Origin: Methylorubrum rhodesianum
GTDB lineage: Bacteria > Pseudomonadota > Alphaproteobacteria > Rhizobiales > Beijerinckiaceae
Direction: 5' to 3'
NCBI RefSeq assembly: GCF_014199985.1
Contig: NZ_JACHOS010000001.1
Coordinates: forward strand, 186,001 to 250,000
DNA length: 64,000 bases
Shown here: one piece after another, positions 11,388-20,676 of the stretch
Numbering within the stretch: position 1 is the first letter of the stretch
Layout: each line of letters begins with the position of its first letter
Translations under genes and position numbers: made by a program
The notes under the pieces: model-generated
The model's input: only the letters and a program-made list of their open reading frames with translations
Told to the model about the DNA's origin: nothing
Databases searched by the model: none

Positions 11388-14300
11388 GTGCGTGATTTCC
11401 TGACCGCGCTCGCGGGCGCCGTCGTGCTGGTTCTCGTGGCGGCCCTGGCCGTGCCGCCCTTCATCGACTGGTCGGGTTATCGCGCGCTGATCGACCGGAC
11501 GCTGAGCGAATCCCTCGGTGCCGATGCCCGCAGCGAGGGGTCGATCGACCTGCGGCTGCTTCCCTCTCCGCATCTGCGCCTCGGTCGGCTGCGGCTCGGT
11601 GGCGAGGATGGGCCGGCCCTCGACGCGCAGGCCGTCGATGCCGAGATCGCGCTGGCGCCGCTGCTCAAGGGTGAGGTTCGCTTTGTCCAGACGGCGATCG
11701 AGCGTGCGCGGCTGACCCTGCCGGTTTCCGACGAGGCCCTGCTTCTGCCGCGCGAGCCGCAGACGCTGAGGCGCGACGTCGTGATCGACGATCTGCGAAT
11801 CCGGCGCCTCAGTGTCACCACCGCACGGGCGGGCGCAGAGCCCCAACAGCCTCAGGAGCTGTTCGCGGCCGAAAATCTGCGGCTCCGAGCGCCGGCGCTG
11901 GTTGGGCCCTGGCTGGCGGAAGGAACGGCGAAGGGAAGCCCGTTTCATCTCGCAACCGGCACCGTCGGCAGCGACGGCAGCCTCTCGCTGAAGTTCACCG
12001 GCGGCGGCGACACCATGCCCCGCCTCGAGCTCGATGCCCGTCTCTCCTTCAAAACCGAGGACGCCCCAGGCGGCGACCGGAGCCATCGCGGACTCGTGCC
12101 GGAGGCGGAAGGCACGGCGCGATTGACCGTCGGGCCGCCGGTCCAGCCGGCCGGTCCCGTCCTGCCTCTCACCCTGGCAGCCAAGTTCGAGTCGCGCGGC
12201 CCCGTGGCGCAGGCCAAGACGGTCGAGATCGAGCTCGACCCCGGCGGCAAGGCAGCGCGGCTGTCGGGCAGCGGCCGCCTCGACCTTCGCGACGGCCGTC
12301 TCGGCCTGACGCTCCGTACGCGCCGCCTCGACCTCGACGGGCTGCTGCTTGCCGGCGGAGCGGGTGGACGTCTCGGGCAGGGCTTGTCGTCCGGCGCCCT
12401 GACGCCGCCGATGCTTCTCGACCTCGATCTCGCCGCCGAGAGCGTTGCACTCGGCCTCGATGACTGGTCCGGCGTCACCCTTCGAGGCACCTTCGACCGG
12501 AGCGGCGGCCTCGTGCTGCGGCGCTTCGAGGGCACGGCTCCGGGCGCGGCGAACGTCGCGGCGACCGGCGAAGCCGAACTGTCGGGTTCACCCCGCTTCA
12601 CCGGCCATATCGACATCGCCGCTCGCAATTCCGAGGGGCTCGGGCGCTATCTCGGCCGGCTCGGCGCGGAAGAGAGCGTCGCGGCGATCCTCGATGGACG
12701 CGCCCTCGAGCTCGGCACCGACCTTTCCGCGGCGGGCGGCGACCTCTCGCTGCGCAATCTGCGGCTCGCCCTGGGCGAGGCTCGCGTCACCGGCAATGCC
12801 CGCTACGTTCGGGCCGCCGCGAACGGGCGCGGACGCTTCGACGCGCAGCTCTCCGCCAACGGCATCGACATCGCCGAATTGCCGCCGCTGGGCGACCTGA
12901 TGTCCGGCCTGCACCGGCACGATCTCGGCCTGACGCTTCGGGCGCGCGACGTGCGCTACGGCCCCCCCGGCGCCCATTCGGGCAACGGCACCATCGCGGT
13001 CAGCCTGCAATCGGACGGTGCGAGCCTCGTCGTCGATACGCTCGACATCGCCGACCTCGCGGGGGCGAGCGCCCAACTCGCCGGGCGCATCGCACCGGAC
13101 GGGTCAGGCCGGATCGAGGGCCGCGTCACCGCGGGCAAGGCGGCGCCGCTGCTCGCCCTGCTGGAGCGCGGCTTTCTGCCGGAGGCGCGCCTCGTGCCGC
13201 AGAGCTTCCGCCAGAGCGGATTGGCCCTAGACGTCTCGCTCGAGCGGGAATCGGGTGAGGCGGATGCGTTGCGCGCGCATGCCAAGGGGCGGGCGGGGGA
13301 GGGCGATGTCGACATCGCCCTCCTGACCCGCTCCGGCCGGATCGACCGCCTCGAGGCGACACTGACGACGCAGAGGACCGCCCGGTGGTTCGGCCGCGAC
13401 GACATCGCCGCTCTGCGCCAACCCGGCCGCCTGCGGCTGACCGGCGCCCGACAAGCCGCCGAGTCCCGGCAGGAGACCGCGCTTCTCGCACTCGAAGTCG
13501 AGGGTGACCTAGCCGGGCTCGTCCTCTCGACGGCGCGTCCGATCCGGTTCGATGCCCTCGACCGTCCTCCGACCGGCGGCGCTGTGCGGCTGCAGGCGCC
13601 CGATCTCGCGCCCTTCCTGATCCTGGCCGGAGCGGCCGCGTCGGCGACCGCGCCGCTGCCCGCCTCCCTCACCCTCGACCTGTCGCGCCGGAGCGCGGCG
13701 CTCCACGCCAACGTCGCGGGGCAGATGGCAGGGAGCGATCTCACCGCCGCCCTCGACCGCGCCCCGGACGGGGCGCTCAGCGGCTCCGTTTCTCTCGCCC
13801 GGCTGTCCCTGCCGGCTCTGGCTGCGGCCACGGTATTCCCCACCGAGACCGGCGGGCGCTTCGCCGCCGTGCCGGCGCAGCCTCAGGTCAAACTCGATCT
13901 CAGGATTGCCCAGCTCGATCTCGGCCGGGGCCTGCTCGCCGACAGAGCGAACCTGACGCTGGTGCGCGAGGGTGACGCGCTGAGCCTGCGCGACCTCTCG
14001 GCCGGACTCGCAGGCGGGCGGCTGAGCGGAAGCGCGACTCTCGCCCGGCCAGGGGGCGCCGCCGCGGTGTCCGGTGAGGGACAGATCGACGACGCGGAAC
14101 TCGGCGGCCTGATCGGGGCCGGGTCGATCGGTGGCAGGCTCTCGGCGGTCCTGCGCTTCGGTGCCACGGGCGTGAGCCTCGCCGCCCTGGCGAATGATCT
14201 TTCGGGTAACGGCGAGATCCGGCTCACCGGCCTCGTGCTGCCCGGCGCCGACGCGGGCGCTCTCGACCGGGCCCTGGGGAAGGCGCTCGCCGAGGACGAT

Positions 14301-14921
14301 CCTCTGCGCGAAGGGCGGCTCCAGGCTCTCGTGTCGGACGAACTTTCGGCGGGTCCGCTCAGGGCGACGGGACCGGTCTCGGCCCCTTTCACACTGTCGG
14401 CAGGCACCCTGCGCACGGCTCCGTTCGCGATCGATCTCGGACAGGCGCGCTGGAACGGCACGCTCCAGGTCGATCCGCGCCAACGCAGCCTTGACGCCCG
14501 CGGCGTCCTGACCGCGGCGGCCGGACCGAAGGGGTGGTCCGGGGCTGCGCCCGCGATTCAGCTCGGCTTTGCCGGCCCGCTCGCTGCGCCCGAGCGGCGG
14601 CTCGACACGGCACCGCTGACCACCGGGCTCGCCGCTCTCGTGCTCCAGCGCGAGCTCGAGAAGATCGAGTTGTTCGACGCCGACCAGAGCGAGCGCCAGC
14701 GTCGCCGCGCCCGCATCGAGATGGACCGCGCCCGCGCCGCAGCGGAGGAGGCGGCGCGCCAAGCCCGGATCAAGGCGCAGCAGGCGGCCGAGGAAGTGGC
14801 GCGCCAGTCCCGTCAGCGCGAGGCGGAGGAAGCCGCCCGGCGCGCCCGCATCGAAGCCGAGCCGGCGCCCATGCCCGACGCGCAGCCGCTCGATATCAGC
14901 CCGCCGAGCGGACGGCCCTGA
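11388..14921 (+). CDS. AsmA-family protein, large, with charged C-terminal coiled coil
   Basis: About 1177 residues from a GTG at 11388, which has GGAAG eight bases upstream; a TTG at 11370 is the alternative start. One N-terminal membrane helix (LTALAGAVVLVLVAALAVPP) anchors a large periplasmic domain made of repeated beta-strand units such as ARLSGSGRLDLRDGRLGLTL, typical of AsmA/TamB relatives. The AsmA_2 region lies near the C-terminus (AGGRLSGSATLARPGG and following). AsmA-like proteins bridge the envelope and are implicated in phospholipid transport to the outer membrane. The last ~90 residues are unusual: a highly charged Glu/Arg/Ala coiled coil (about 1085-1160) and a Pro-rich tail. 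Confidence 0.85.
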   Translation: MRDFLTALAGAVVLVLVAALAVPPFIDWSGYRALIDRTLSESLGADARSEGSIDLRLLPSPHLRLGRLRLGGEDGPALDAQAVDAEIALAPLLKGEVRFVQTAIERARLTLPVSDEALLLPREPQTLRRDVVIDDLRIRRLSVTTARAGAEPQQPQELFAAENLRLRAPALVGPWLAEGTAKGSPFHLATGTVGSDGSLSLKFTGGGDTMPRLELDARLSFKTEDAPGGDRSHRGLVPEAEGTARLTVGPPVQPAGPVLPLTLAAKFESRGPVAQAKTVEIELDPGGKAARLSGSGRLDLRDGRLGLTLRTRRLDLDGLLLAGGAGGRLGQGLSSGALTPPMLLDLDLAAESVALGLDDWSGVTLRGTFDRSGGLVLRRFEGTAPGAANVAATGEAELSGSPRFTGHIDIAARNSEGLGRYLGRLGAEESVAAILDGRALELGTDLSAAGGDLSLRNLRLALGEARVTGNARYVRAAANGRGRFDAQLSANGIDIAELPPLGDLMSGLHRHDLGLTLRARDVRYGPPGAHSGNGTIAVSLQSDGASLVVDTLDIADLAGASAQLAGRIAPDGSGRIEGRVTAGKAAPLLALLERGFLPEARLVPQSFRQSGLALDVSLERESGEADALRAHAKGRAGEGDVDIALLTRSGRIDRLEATLTTQRTARWFGRDDIAALRQPGRLRLTGARQAAESRQETALLALEVEGDLAGLVLSTARPIRFDALDRPPTGGAVRLQAPDLAPFLILAGAAASATAPLPASLTLDLSRRSAALHANVAGQMAGSDLTAALDRAPDGALSGSVSLARLSLPALAAATVFPTETGGRFAAVPAQPQVKLDLRIAQLDLGRGLLADRANLTLVREGDALSLRDLSAGLAGGRLSGSATLARPGGAAAVSGEGQIDDAELGGLIGAGSIGGRLSAVLRFGATGVSLAALANDLSGNGEIRLTGLVLPGADAGALDRALGKALAEDDPLREGRLQALVSDELSAGPLRATGPVSAPFTLSAGTLRTAPFAIDLGQARWNGTLQVDPRQRSLDARGVLTAAAGPKGWSGAAPAIQLGFAGPLAAPERRLDTAPLTTGLAALVLQRELEKIELFDADQSERQRRRARIEMDRARAAAEEAARQARIKAQQAAEEVARQSRQREAEEAARRARIEAEPAPMPDAQPLDISPPSGRP

Positions 14922-15028
14922 CGGATCCGCGCGCTGAGCGGCGCCTCGTTCTCCTCAGTCACGAATCCGGCCCGTCTTAGGGGACGAAATCGGCCTGTCG
15001 GAACACAGAGAGGGTGCTACTCTCTTCC

Positions 15029-18000
15029 ATGGTCCGTGACCCGATGTCCGCTCACCGCTTTCAGGCTCCCTACGCCCCGGACGATGCGGCGCTGGCCGAA
15101 GCCTTGCTGCGCGAGGCGCCGCTGCCGGCCGCTACGGAGGCCGCGGTCGATCGCTTCGCCGGAGACCTGATCGACGCGATCCGTGCGGATTCCGGCCACG
15201 GCGCCGTCGAGGCGCTGCTGCGGGAATATGCGCTGACGACGCGCGAGGGGCTCGCCCTGATGAGCCTCGCCGAGGCGCTGCTGCGGGTGCCCGACGCCGC
15301 CACCGCCGACCGGCTGATCGCAGACAAGCTGCGCGAGGGCGATTTCGTCCATCACGCGGTGCGCTCGGAGGGCGGGCTCGCCCACGCGGCATCCTGGGCG
15401 CTCGGCCTCGGCGCCCGCCTCGTCGGACCACAGGACACTCCCGAGGCGACGCTCAGCGGCATGGTTCGCCGTCTCGGTCGTCCGGCCGTGCGCGCGGCGG
15501 CCCACCGGGCGATGCGGCTCATGGGCGGCCAGTTCGTGCTGGCGGAGGAGATCGACGCGGCGCTCAAGCGCGCCGGCTCCGGCAGCGCGCGGCGTTCGCG
15601 CTACTCCTTCGACATGCTGGGGGAGGGCGCTCGGACTGCCGAGGATGCGGAGAGCTACCGCCAAGCCTATGCCCAGGCCATCGCGCGGATCGGGCGCGAG
15701 GCCGGCAACGCACCCCTACCGGCCCGGCCGGGCATCTCGGTCAAGCTGTCCGCCCTGCATCCCCGCTACACCCCGTTGCAACAGGCACGGGTGATGGCCG
15801 AGCTGGTGCCGGTGGTGCGCGACCTCGCCCGTGACGCCCGCGCCCACGACCTCAACTTCACTCTCGATGCCGAGGAGGCGGAGCGGCTCGAGCTCTCCCT
15901 CGACGTCTTCGCCGCGGTGCTGGCCGATCCGGCGCTTGCCGGCTGGGACGGGTTCGGGTTGGCGATCCAGGCCTATTCGAAGCGCTGCCTCGCGGTGATC
16001 GATCACGTCGCCGCGCTGGCCGAGCATCACGGCCGGCGGCTGATGGTGCGCCTCGTCAAGGGCGCCTATTGGGATACCGAGGTGAAGCTCGCCCAGGTGC
16101 AAGGGGCGGCGGACTATCCCGTCTTCACCCGCAAGGCGATGACGGATCTGAACTATCTGGCGGCCGCGCGGCGGCTGCTGGCCCTCCGCCCGCGGCTGTA
16201 TCCGCAATTCGCCACGCACAACGCGCTGACGGTCGCGAGCATCCTCGGCCTCGCCGGACTCGCCGACCGGCCGGCGACAGAGGAGGCCGGTTTCGAGTTC
16301 CAGCGCCTGCACGGCATGGGCGAGGCGCTCTACCAGCGGCTCTCCGAGCGGGCTCCGGGTCTCGGCCAGCGCGTCTACGCGCCGGTCGGCGGCCATCGCG
16401 AGCTGCTCGCCTATCTTGTTCGGCGCCTGCTGGAGAACGGGGCGAATTCCTCCTTCGTCGCCCGCGCCGGCGATCCCTCGGTGCCGGCGGGCGCACTCCT
16501 CGCCCGTCCCCGGGACCTGATCGAGACGCCCTCGCTGGCCCGGCACCCCAGGATCCCGCTGCCGCGCGACCTGTATGGGCCCGAGCGGCGCAACGCGCCG
16601 GGGCTCGCCTTCGGCGACGGCGTGGCACTGCGCCGGCTGAGTGTGGCCGTCGCGCAGGCGGCCGGCCCGGCCGAGGCCACGCCGATCATCGACGGGATCG
16701 TCGCGACCGGCCGCACCCGACCGATGGTCAGCCCGATCGACGCGACCGTGATCGGCAGCGTGATCGAGGCGGGACCCGACATCGCGGCACGCGCCATGGA
16801 GGGGGCCGCGCGCGGCTTTCTCGCCTGGGCGAAGATGCCGGCCGGCGAACGCGCGGCCTGCCTGGAGCGGGCCGCCGACGCCTTCCTGCGGGAGCAGGCC
16901 CGACTCCTTCACCTGCTCCAAGTGGAGGCCGGCAAGACCCTCGACGACGCCCTGGCCGAGTGGCGCGAGGCGATCGACTTCCTGCGCTACTACGCGGCGC
17001 AGGGGCGGCACCTGTTCTCAGAGCCCGAGAACCTCCCCGGCCCAGCGGGCGAGACCAACAGCCTGCGCCTCGTCGGACGCGGCGTATTCGTCGCGATCTC
17101 GCCCTGGAATTTCCCGCTCGCCATCTTCACGGGTCAGGTCGCGGCGGCGTTGATGGCCGGCAACACGGTCGTCGCCAAACCGGCGCCGCAGACGCCGCTG
17201 GTAGCGGATCTGGCCGTGCGCCTGCTGCACGGCGCGGGCATCCCGGGCAACGCCCTGCACCTCGTTCCCGGCGGCCCCGACACCGGTGCCGCGCTGATCG
17301 ATCATCCGGCCCTGTCCGGCGTCGTCTTCACCGGCTCCACCGCGACGGCGCAACGGATCAACCGGGCACTCGCCGCCCGCGACGGCGCGATCCTGCCGCT
17401 GATCGCCGAGACCGGCGGCATCAACGCGATGATCGTCGACGCCACGGCGCTCCCCGAACAGGTGGCCGACGACGTCGTCGCCTCGGCCTTCCGTTCGGCG
17501 GGCCAGCGCTGCTCGGCCCTGCGCCTGCTGCTCGTGCAGGAGGACGTGGCCGACCGGATGATCGCGGTGCTGGCCGGAGCGGCGCGCGAGCTCTTGGTTG
17601 GCGATCCCCGCAATCTGGCCACCGACCTCGGCCCGGTGATAGACGCGGCGGCCAAGGCGCGGCTTGAGGCGCATATCGCGGCGATGACCGCCTCGGCGCG
17701 CGCGCACGTTTCAGGAGCGGCGCCCGCCGGCTTGTACGTGACCCCCCACATCTTCGAGGTCGGCGGCGTCGCCGATCTGCGGGAAGAAGTGTTCGGGCCG
17801 ATCCTCCACGTCGCGCGCTATCCGGCGGACGGCCTCGCGCGGGTCGTGGATGCGATCCGGACGGACGGTTACGGCCTCACCCTCGGCATCCAGTCGCGCA
17901 TCGAGGAGGCGGCTGAGCGGATCGCCGAGGCGCTGCCGCACGGCAATGTCTACGTGAACCGCAACATGATCGGCGCGGTGGTCGGAAGCCAGCCCTTCGG

Positions 18001-18136
18001 CGGAACCGGCCTGTCCGGCACCGGCCCGAAAGCCGGCGGCCCGCATTATCTCACCCGTTTCGCCACCGAGCGGACGTTGACCGTCAACACGGCGGCCGCG
18101 GGCGGCAGCATCGGACTCATCACCCTGGACGATTGA
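15029..18136 (+). CDS. putA: Bifunctional proline dehydrogenase / L-glutamate gamma-semialdehyde dehydrogenase
   Basis: About 1035 residues from the ATG at 15029; GTG 15014 and ATG 15044 are alternatives. It oxidises proline to glutamate in two steps. The N-terminal half is the FAD-dependent proline dehydrogenase barrel (GISVKLSALHPRY; YGRRLMVRLVKGAYWDTE as HGRRLMVRLVKGAYWDTE). The C-terminal half is the NAD-dependent aldehyde dehydrogenase, with SPWNFPLAIF, general base Glu794 (AETGGINAM) and catalytic Cys828 (SAGQRCSAL). No ribbon-helix-helix DNA-binding domain precedes the barrel, so unlike E. coli PutA it cannot repress its own gene. It stands alone; a putP transporter is not adjacent. 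Confidence 0.96.
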   Translation: MVRDPMSAHRFQAPYAPDDAALAEALLREAPLPAATEAAVDRFAGDLIDAIRADSGHGAVEALLREYALTTREGLALMSLAEALLRVPDAATADRLIADKLREGDFVHHAVRSEGGLAHAASWALGLGARLVGPQDTPEATLSGMVRRLGRPAVRAAAHRAMRLMGGQFVLAEEIDAALKRAGSGSARRSRYSFDMLGEGARTAEDAESYRQAYAQAIARIGREAGNAPLPARPGISVKLSALHPRYTPLQQARVMAELVPVVRDLARDARAHDLNFTLDAEEAERLELSLDVFAAVLADPALAGWDGFGLAIQAYSKRCLAVIDHVAALAEHHGRRLMVRLVKGAYWDTEVKLAQVQGAADYPVFTRKAMTDLNYLAAARRLLALRPRLYPQFATHNALTVASILGLAGLADRPATEEAGFEFQRLHGMGEALYQRLSERAPGLGQRVYAPVGGHRELLAYLVRRLLENGANSSFVARAGDPSVPAGALLARPRDLIETPSLARHPRIPLPRDLYGPERRNAPGLAFGDGVALRRLSVAVAQAAGPAEATPIIDGIVATGRTRPMVSPIDATVIGSVIEAGPDIAARAMEGAARGFLAWAKMPAGERAACLERAADAFLREQARLLHLLQVEAGKTLDDALAEWREAIDFLRYYAAQGRHLFSEPENLPGPAGETNSLRLVGRGVFVAISPWNFPLAIFTGQVAAALMAGNTVVAKPAPQTPLVADLAVRLLHGAGIPGNALHLVPGGPDTGAALIDHPALSGVVFTGSTATAQRINRALAARDGAILPLIAETGGINAMIVDATALPEQVADDVVASAFRSAGQRCSALRLLLVQEDVADRMIAVLAGAARELLVGDPRNLATDLGPVIDAAAKARLEAHIAAMTASARAHVSGAAPAGLYVTPHIFEVGGVADLREEVFGPILHVARYPADGLARVVDAIRTDGYGLTLGIQSRIEEAAERIAEALPHGNVYVNRNMIGAVVGSQPFGGTGLSGTGPKAGGPHYLTRFATERTLTVNTAAAGGSIGLITLDD

Positions 18137-18233
18137 GACCGGATCGGCGATTCGAGGGGATGCGGTTCGAGCGAGCCCGAATAGCGTGGGGGATCCGCTT
18201 CGCCTTGGGAGGCGATCGGCTCGCGCGGACGGC

Positions 18234-18476
18234 TCAGTCCTCCACGACCTTCGCCACCGGGCGGTCGTTGCCCTGCGCGGTCTCGTCGTGCCACTGCCCG
18301 CGCCCGTCCTGGTAGCGGATGCCCTCGGTCGAGCCGGGCACCTGCTGTTCGGCCGCCGCTGCCTGCGCCGCCTGGAGTGCTTCCTGTCGGCTCGGGAAAG
18401 TCTCGGAGAAGACGTCTCCGACTTTGTAGGCGAAGCCGCCGTCGTGCTCGACGATGTGATAGGTCACCTCGGTCAT
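18234..18476 (-). CDS. DUF2188-like small protein
   Basis: 80 residues: MTEVTYHIVEHDGGFAYKVG, then a strand-helix pattern with SRQEALQAAQAAAAEQ and IRYQDGRGQWHDE. This matches the small DUF2188 fold: a beta-hairpin reading the 'view of own sequence' type VxxHxGGWAV, an Ala-rich helix and a final strand. The function of DUF2188 is unknown. It is acidic and cytoplasmic, with no signal. A second small protein gene lies 90 bp upstream on the same strand, and the pair sits just past putA. Confidence 0.75.
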   Translation of the reverse strand: MTEVTYHIVEHDGGFAYKVGDVFSETFPSRQEALQAAQAAAAEQQVPGSTEGIRYQDGRGQWHDETAQGNDRPVAKVVED

Positions 18477-18566
18477 CGCGAAAAATCCCGTTCTTGTCCG
18501 GCGCGCATTGCTATCGCGTGCTGGAGCCCGAACCGGTTTCGGCGCCGGAGGTTCCGATTCCCGGCC

Positions 18567-18794
18567 TCAATGCCGGGTCGGTGCCCGGCGCGGAATACGC
18601 GCCACGGCGGCCTCGCAACCTGCGATCAGTGAGCCGCGCACGTCGTCCGGATCGAAGCCGACGCCGTTGGGAAAGGCGAAGACATGCGCCTGAGTGCCGT
18701 CTTCCGGCCGGATGCGGGCGATCCATCCTTCCGGCGTCCGCTCGAAGCGGACTTCGTAGACGATACCATCCTGTTCGAAGCTGTGCGGTTCCAT
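18567..18794 (-). CDS. Small protein of unknown function
   Basis: 75 residues, starting MEPHSFEQDGIVYEVRFERT. The start at 18794 has GGAAAG nine bases upstream, and the sequence is well balanced (hydrophobic strands alternating with charged turns: GWIARIRPEDGTQAHVFAF). It has no signal peptide and a basic tail. I do not recognise a family; the beta-rich pattern resembles small cytosolic domains like that of the downstream DUF2188-like gene, with which it may be co-transcribed. Confidence 0.6.
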   Translation of the reverse strand: MEPHSFEQDGIVYEVRFERTPEGWIARIRPEDGTQAHVFAFPNGVGFDPDDVRGSLIAGCEAAVARIPRRAPTRH

Positions 18795-18892
18795 GGTTCG
18801 TCTTTCCGGCCGCAATGATGACGCGGCCCGGTGGCATGTGGGGACGCGCCCCGTCCGGGTGCGAGTCCCGACCAACCGGAATTCCGCCGCCG

Positions 18893-19117
18893 ATGCGTCC
18901 GAGCACACTCTTCGTCGTCGCAAACCTCTGCCTCGCCGCCTCGCCCGCTCTGGCGCAGGGTGTGCCGTCCAATCCCTTCGCGTCAAATTATCCGTCCGCG
19001 CCGCCCCGCGCCGTGGAGCGGGACGGGCGCCTGCCGGCTCCCCGCGCACGGCGTCCGCTTCCGCCGGAACGCGGCGTGCGGGGTCTTCTGCCACCCGCCG
19101 CTATTCCGGATCGGTGA
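18893..19117 (+). CDS. Small exported Pro/Arg-rich protein
   Basis: 74 residues. Residues 1-22 (MRPSTLFVVANLCLAASPALA) are a good Sec signal peptide with an ALA cleavage site. The mature part is Pro/Arg-rich (PRAVERDGRLPAPRARRP). No family is recognised. The stop is 25 bp from the convergent glutathione peroxidase stop. The signal peptide supports a real gene, but the ribosome binding site is not clear. Confidence 0.5.
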   Translation: MRPSTLFVVANLCLAASPALAQGVPSNPFASNYPSAPPRAVERDGRLPAPRARRPLPPERGVRGLLPPAAIPDR

Positions 19118-19142
19118 GGGCGAAGGGCCGGAGGCCTGCGCC

Positions 19143-19709
19143 TCAGGCCTGTCCCAGTTCCGCGACGATCGCGCTGACGATGCGCGGATCGTTCGGATCG
19201 ACCTGGGTCGCGAAGGCGGCGCGCAGGGTGCCGTCGCGGCCGACGAGATATTTATGGAAGTTCCATTGCGGGCTCTGTCCCGGCTTCTGCTCGGCCGCCC
19301 AGCGATAGAACGGGTGCGCAGCGGGACCGCGGACATGGGTCTTGTCCGTGACGGGGAAGGTGACGCCGTGGTTCTTCCGCGCCGCTTCGGCGATGGCGGT
19401 ACCGTCGAGGGGTTCCTGGTTGCCGAAATCCGGGGAGGGCACCGCGATCACCGTCAGGCCCCGCTCGCCAAAGCGGGTCCAGAGTCCCTGGAGGCCGACG
19501 AATTGCGGAGCGTAGCCGCAGGCTGTGGCCGTATTGACGACGAGAACGGGCTTCCCCGTATAAGCCGCGAGCGGAAGGCGACCGCCCTCCGGCTTGTCGA
19601 AGGTGAAGGCCGCGGCAGGCCCGCCCTCTGCGGCACGGGCCGCAGTCATGGCACCGCCCGCCGTGAGCACGGTGAGCATCGCGAGGCAGTCGCGACGGCG
19701 AATCGTCAT
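19143..19709 (-). CDS. Exported glutathione peroxidase-family protein (thiol peroxidase)
   Basis: 188 residues. The N-terminus MTIRRRDCLAMLTVLTAGG...ARAAE is an export signal, possibly Tat because of the RRR. The mature domain has the GPx fold with VLVVNTATACGYAPQ, where Cys64 replaces selenocysteine. It also has GLQGLW, FGNQEP and the Trp motif PQWNFHKYLV, completing the Cys/Gln/Trp active site. It reduces hydrogen or lipid peroxides, more probably with a thioredoxin-like donor than glutathione, in the periplasm. Export of a GPx is less common than the cytoplasmic BtuE form. It is convergent with the small exported protein gene. Confidence 0.9.
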   Translation of the reverse strand: MTIRRRDCLAMLTVLTAGGAMTAARAAEGGPAAAFTFDKPEGGRLPLAAYTGKPVLVVNTATACGYAPQFVGLQGLWTRFGERGLTVIAVPSPDFGNQEPLDGTAIAEAARKNHGVTFPVTDKTHVRGPAAHPFYRWAAEQKPGQSPQWNFHKYLVGRDGTLRAAFATQVDPNDPRIVSAIVAELGQA

Positions 19710-19796
19710 GGCATGGTTCCTCCCGCGCGGAGGCTGCCACAGGCAGCCCGCCGCCGGGTACGGGCCCGATCGTCGCGGATCCGAGTGGCGGGAGCG

Positions 19797-20267
19797 TCAG
19801 ACGGCGCGGGCGGCCAGCGCCTCACGCACCGACGAGGCGACCGCCTCCTCCTCGCTCGGGCAGGGCACCAGCAGCGCATCCGCCGGCACGAGGTCGGCGC
19901 AAGCGCTGACGGCCGAGTCGCAGGCGACGACGATGCCCAGATTCGGGCGCAAGGCTCGTGCCTCCGCGGCGAGTTCACTGAGCCCGAGCGAGCCGTGCAA
20001 CTCGGCGTCCGTCACGAGAACATCGACCGGCAGCCCCAGCACGAGAACGGTGAGGGCGTCGACGGCCGAGTCGACTGAGATCGCGCTGTAGCCGGCCCGG
20101 CGGATCTGCCCGTTGATCTCGTCGCGCCACTGCTTGCGTCGCCCGGCGACCAAAACCTGTACACCGTAGCAACTGCGCGGCGCGCCGGCTCCGCCGATGG
20201 AGCCGTCCGCGCGAACGGATGCCGGGTCGACGGTCGCCTGCTCACGGTCTTGGGTGCGCTGCATCAT
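19797..20267 (-). CDS. Degenerate response-regulator receiver protein
   Basis: 156 residues, of which about 36-156 fit the receiver fold (VQVLVAGRRKQWRDEI; VDVLVTDAEL; LGIVVACDS; ADALLVPCPSEEE). The strand-3 Asp is retained (Asp87), but the acidic pair after strand 1 is replaced by Gly-Arg-Arg and the conserved Lys after strand 5 by a Pro-Cys-Pro segment. It is therefore unlikely to bind Mg or be phosphorylated in the usual way. No output domain is present; the first 30 residues are polar. It stands alone, upstream of and divergent from argJ. Its partner is unknown. Confidence 0.7.
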   Translation of the reverse strand: MMQRTQDREQATVDPASVRADGSIGGAGAPRSCYGVQVLVAGRRKQWRDEINGQIRRAGYSAISVDSAVDALTVLVLGLPVDVLVTDAELHGSLGLSELAAEARALRPNLGIVVACDSAVSACADLVPADALLVPCPSEEEAVASSVREALAARAV

Positions 20268-20676
20268 CTCAGGTTAAGCAGATCGCAAAATGCATTCAAG
20301 TGTCTCGGATTGATCATGCGGCCCGTGCACCTTCCGTGACACACCTTTCAAAACTCGATGATCCTCGCCGTCGTCTTGCAACCTGCAAATTGTGCGACGC
20401 CCACTCCGATCCGCTCACCTGCTCGATGCATGCGTGCCGCTCGCACGCGCGTGCCGGTGGGTGACCGTCGAGAGACCCGGCCGGAGGGGCGCGCGTATGC
20501 CTCAATCGGACCTTCCGCTCAAAGACGATGGTCCGCGTGTTGACGTGAAGCCCGGCGGGCGCAAGACAGCGGCCCGCGACCTTGAGCTTCATGCCCGTGT
20601 CGCCTCCGCGTGCGAGGCCGCGCCTCCCGACGCGGCCAAATGGGCGAAAACGGGTACGAGACGGAGCCGACGACCC
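20268..20676. other. Intergenic region between receiver gene and argJ
   Basis: No supported gene. An open frame in phase with argJ runs from 20392, with an ATG at 20497, but it lengthens ArgJ by 60 or more residues of non-homologous, basic sequence, so I treat it as leader. The part near 20270-20400 is less GC-rich than its surroundings and is the likely site of divergent promoters. Confidence 0.4.

Noticed and set aside
20392..20676. Upstream in-frame extension of argJ
   Set aside because: ArgJ length and N-terminal motif fit the ATG at 20677; the extension is basic and not conserved-looking.
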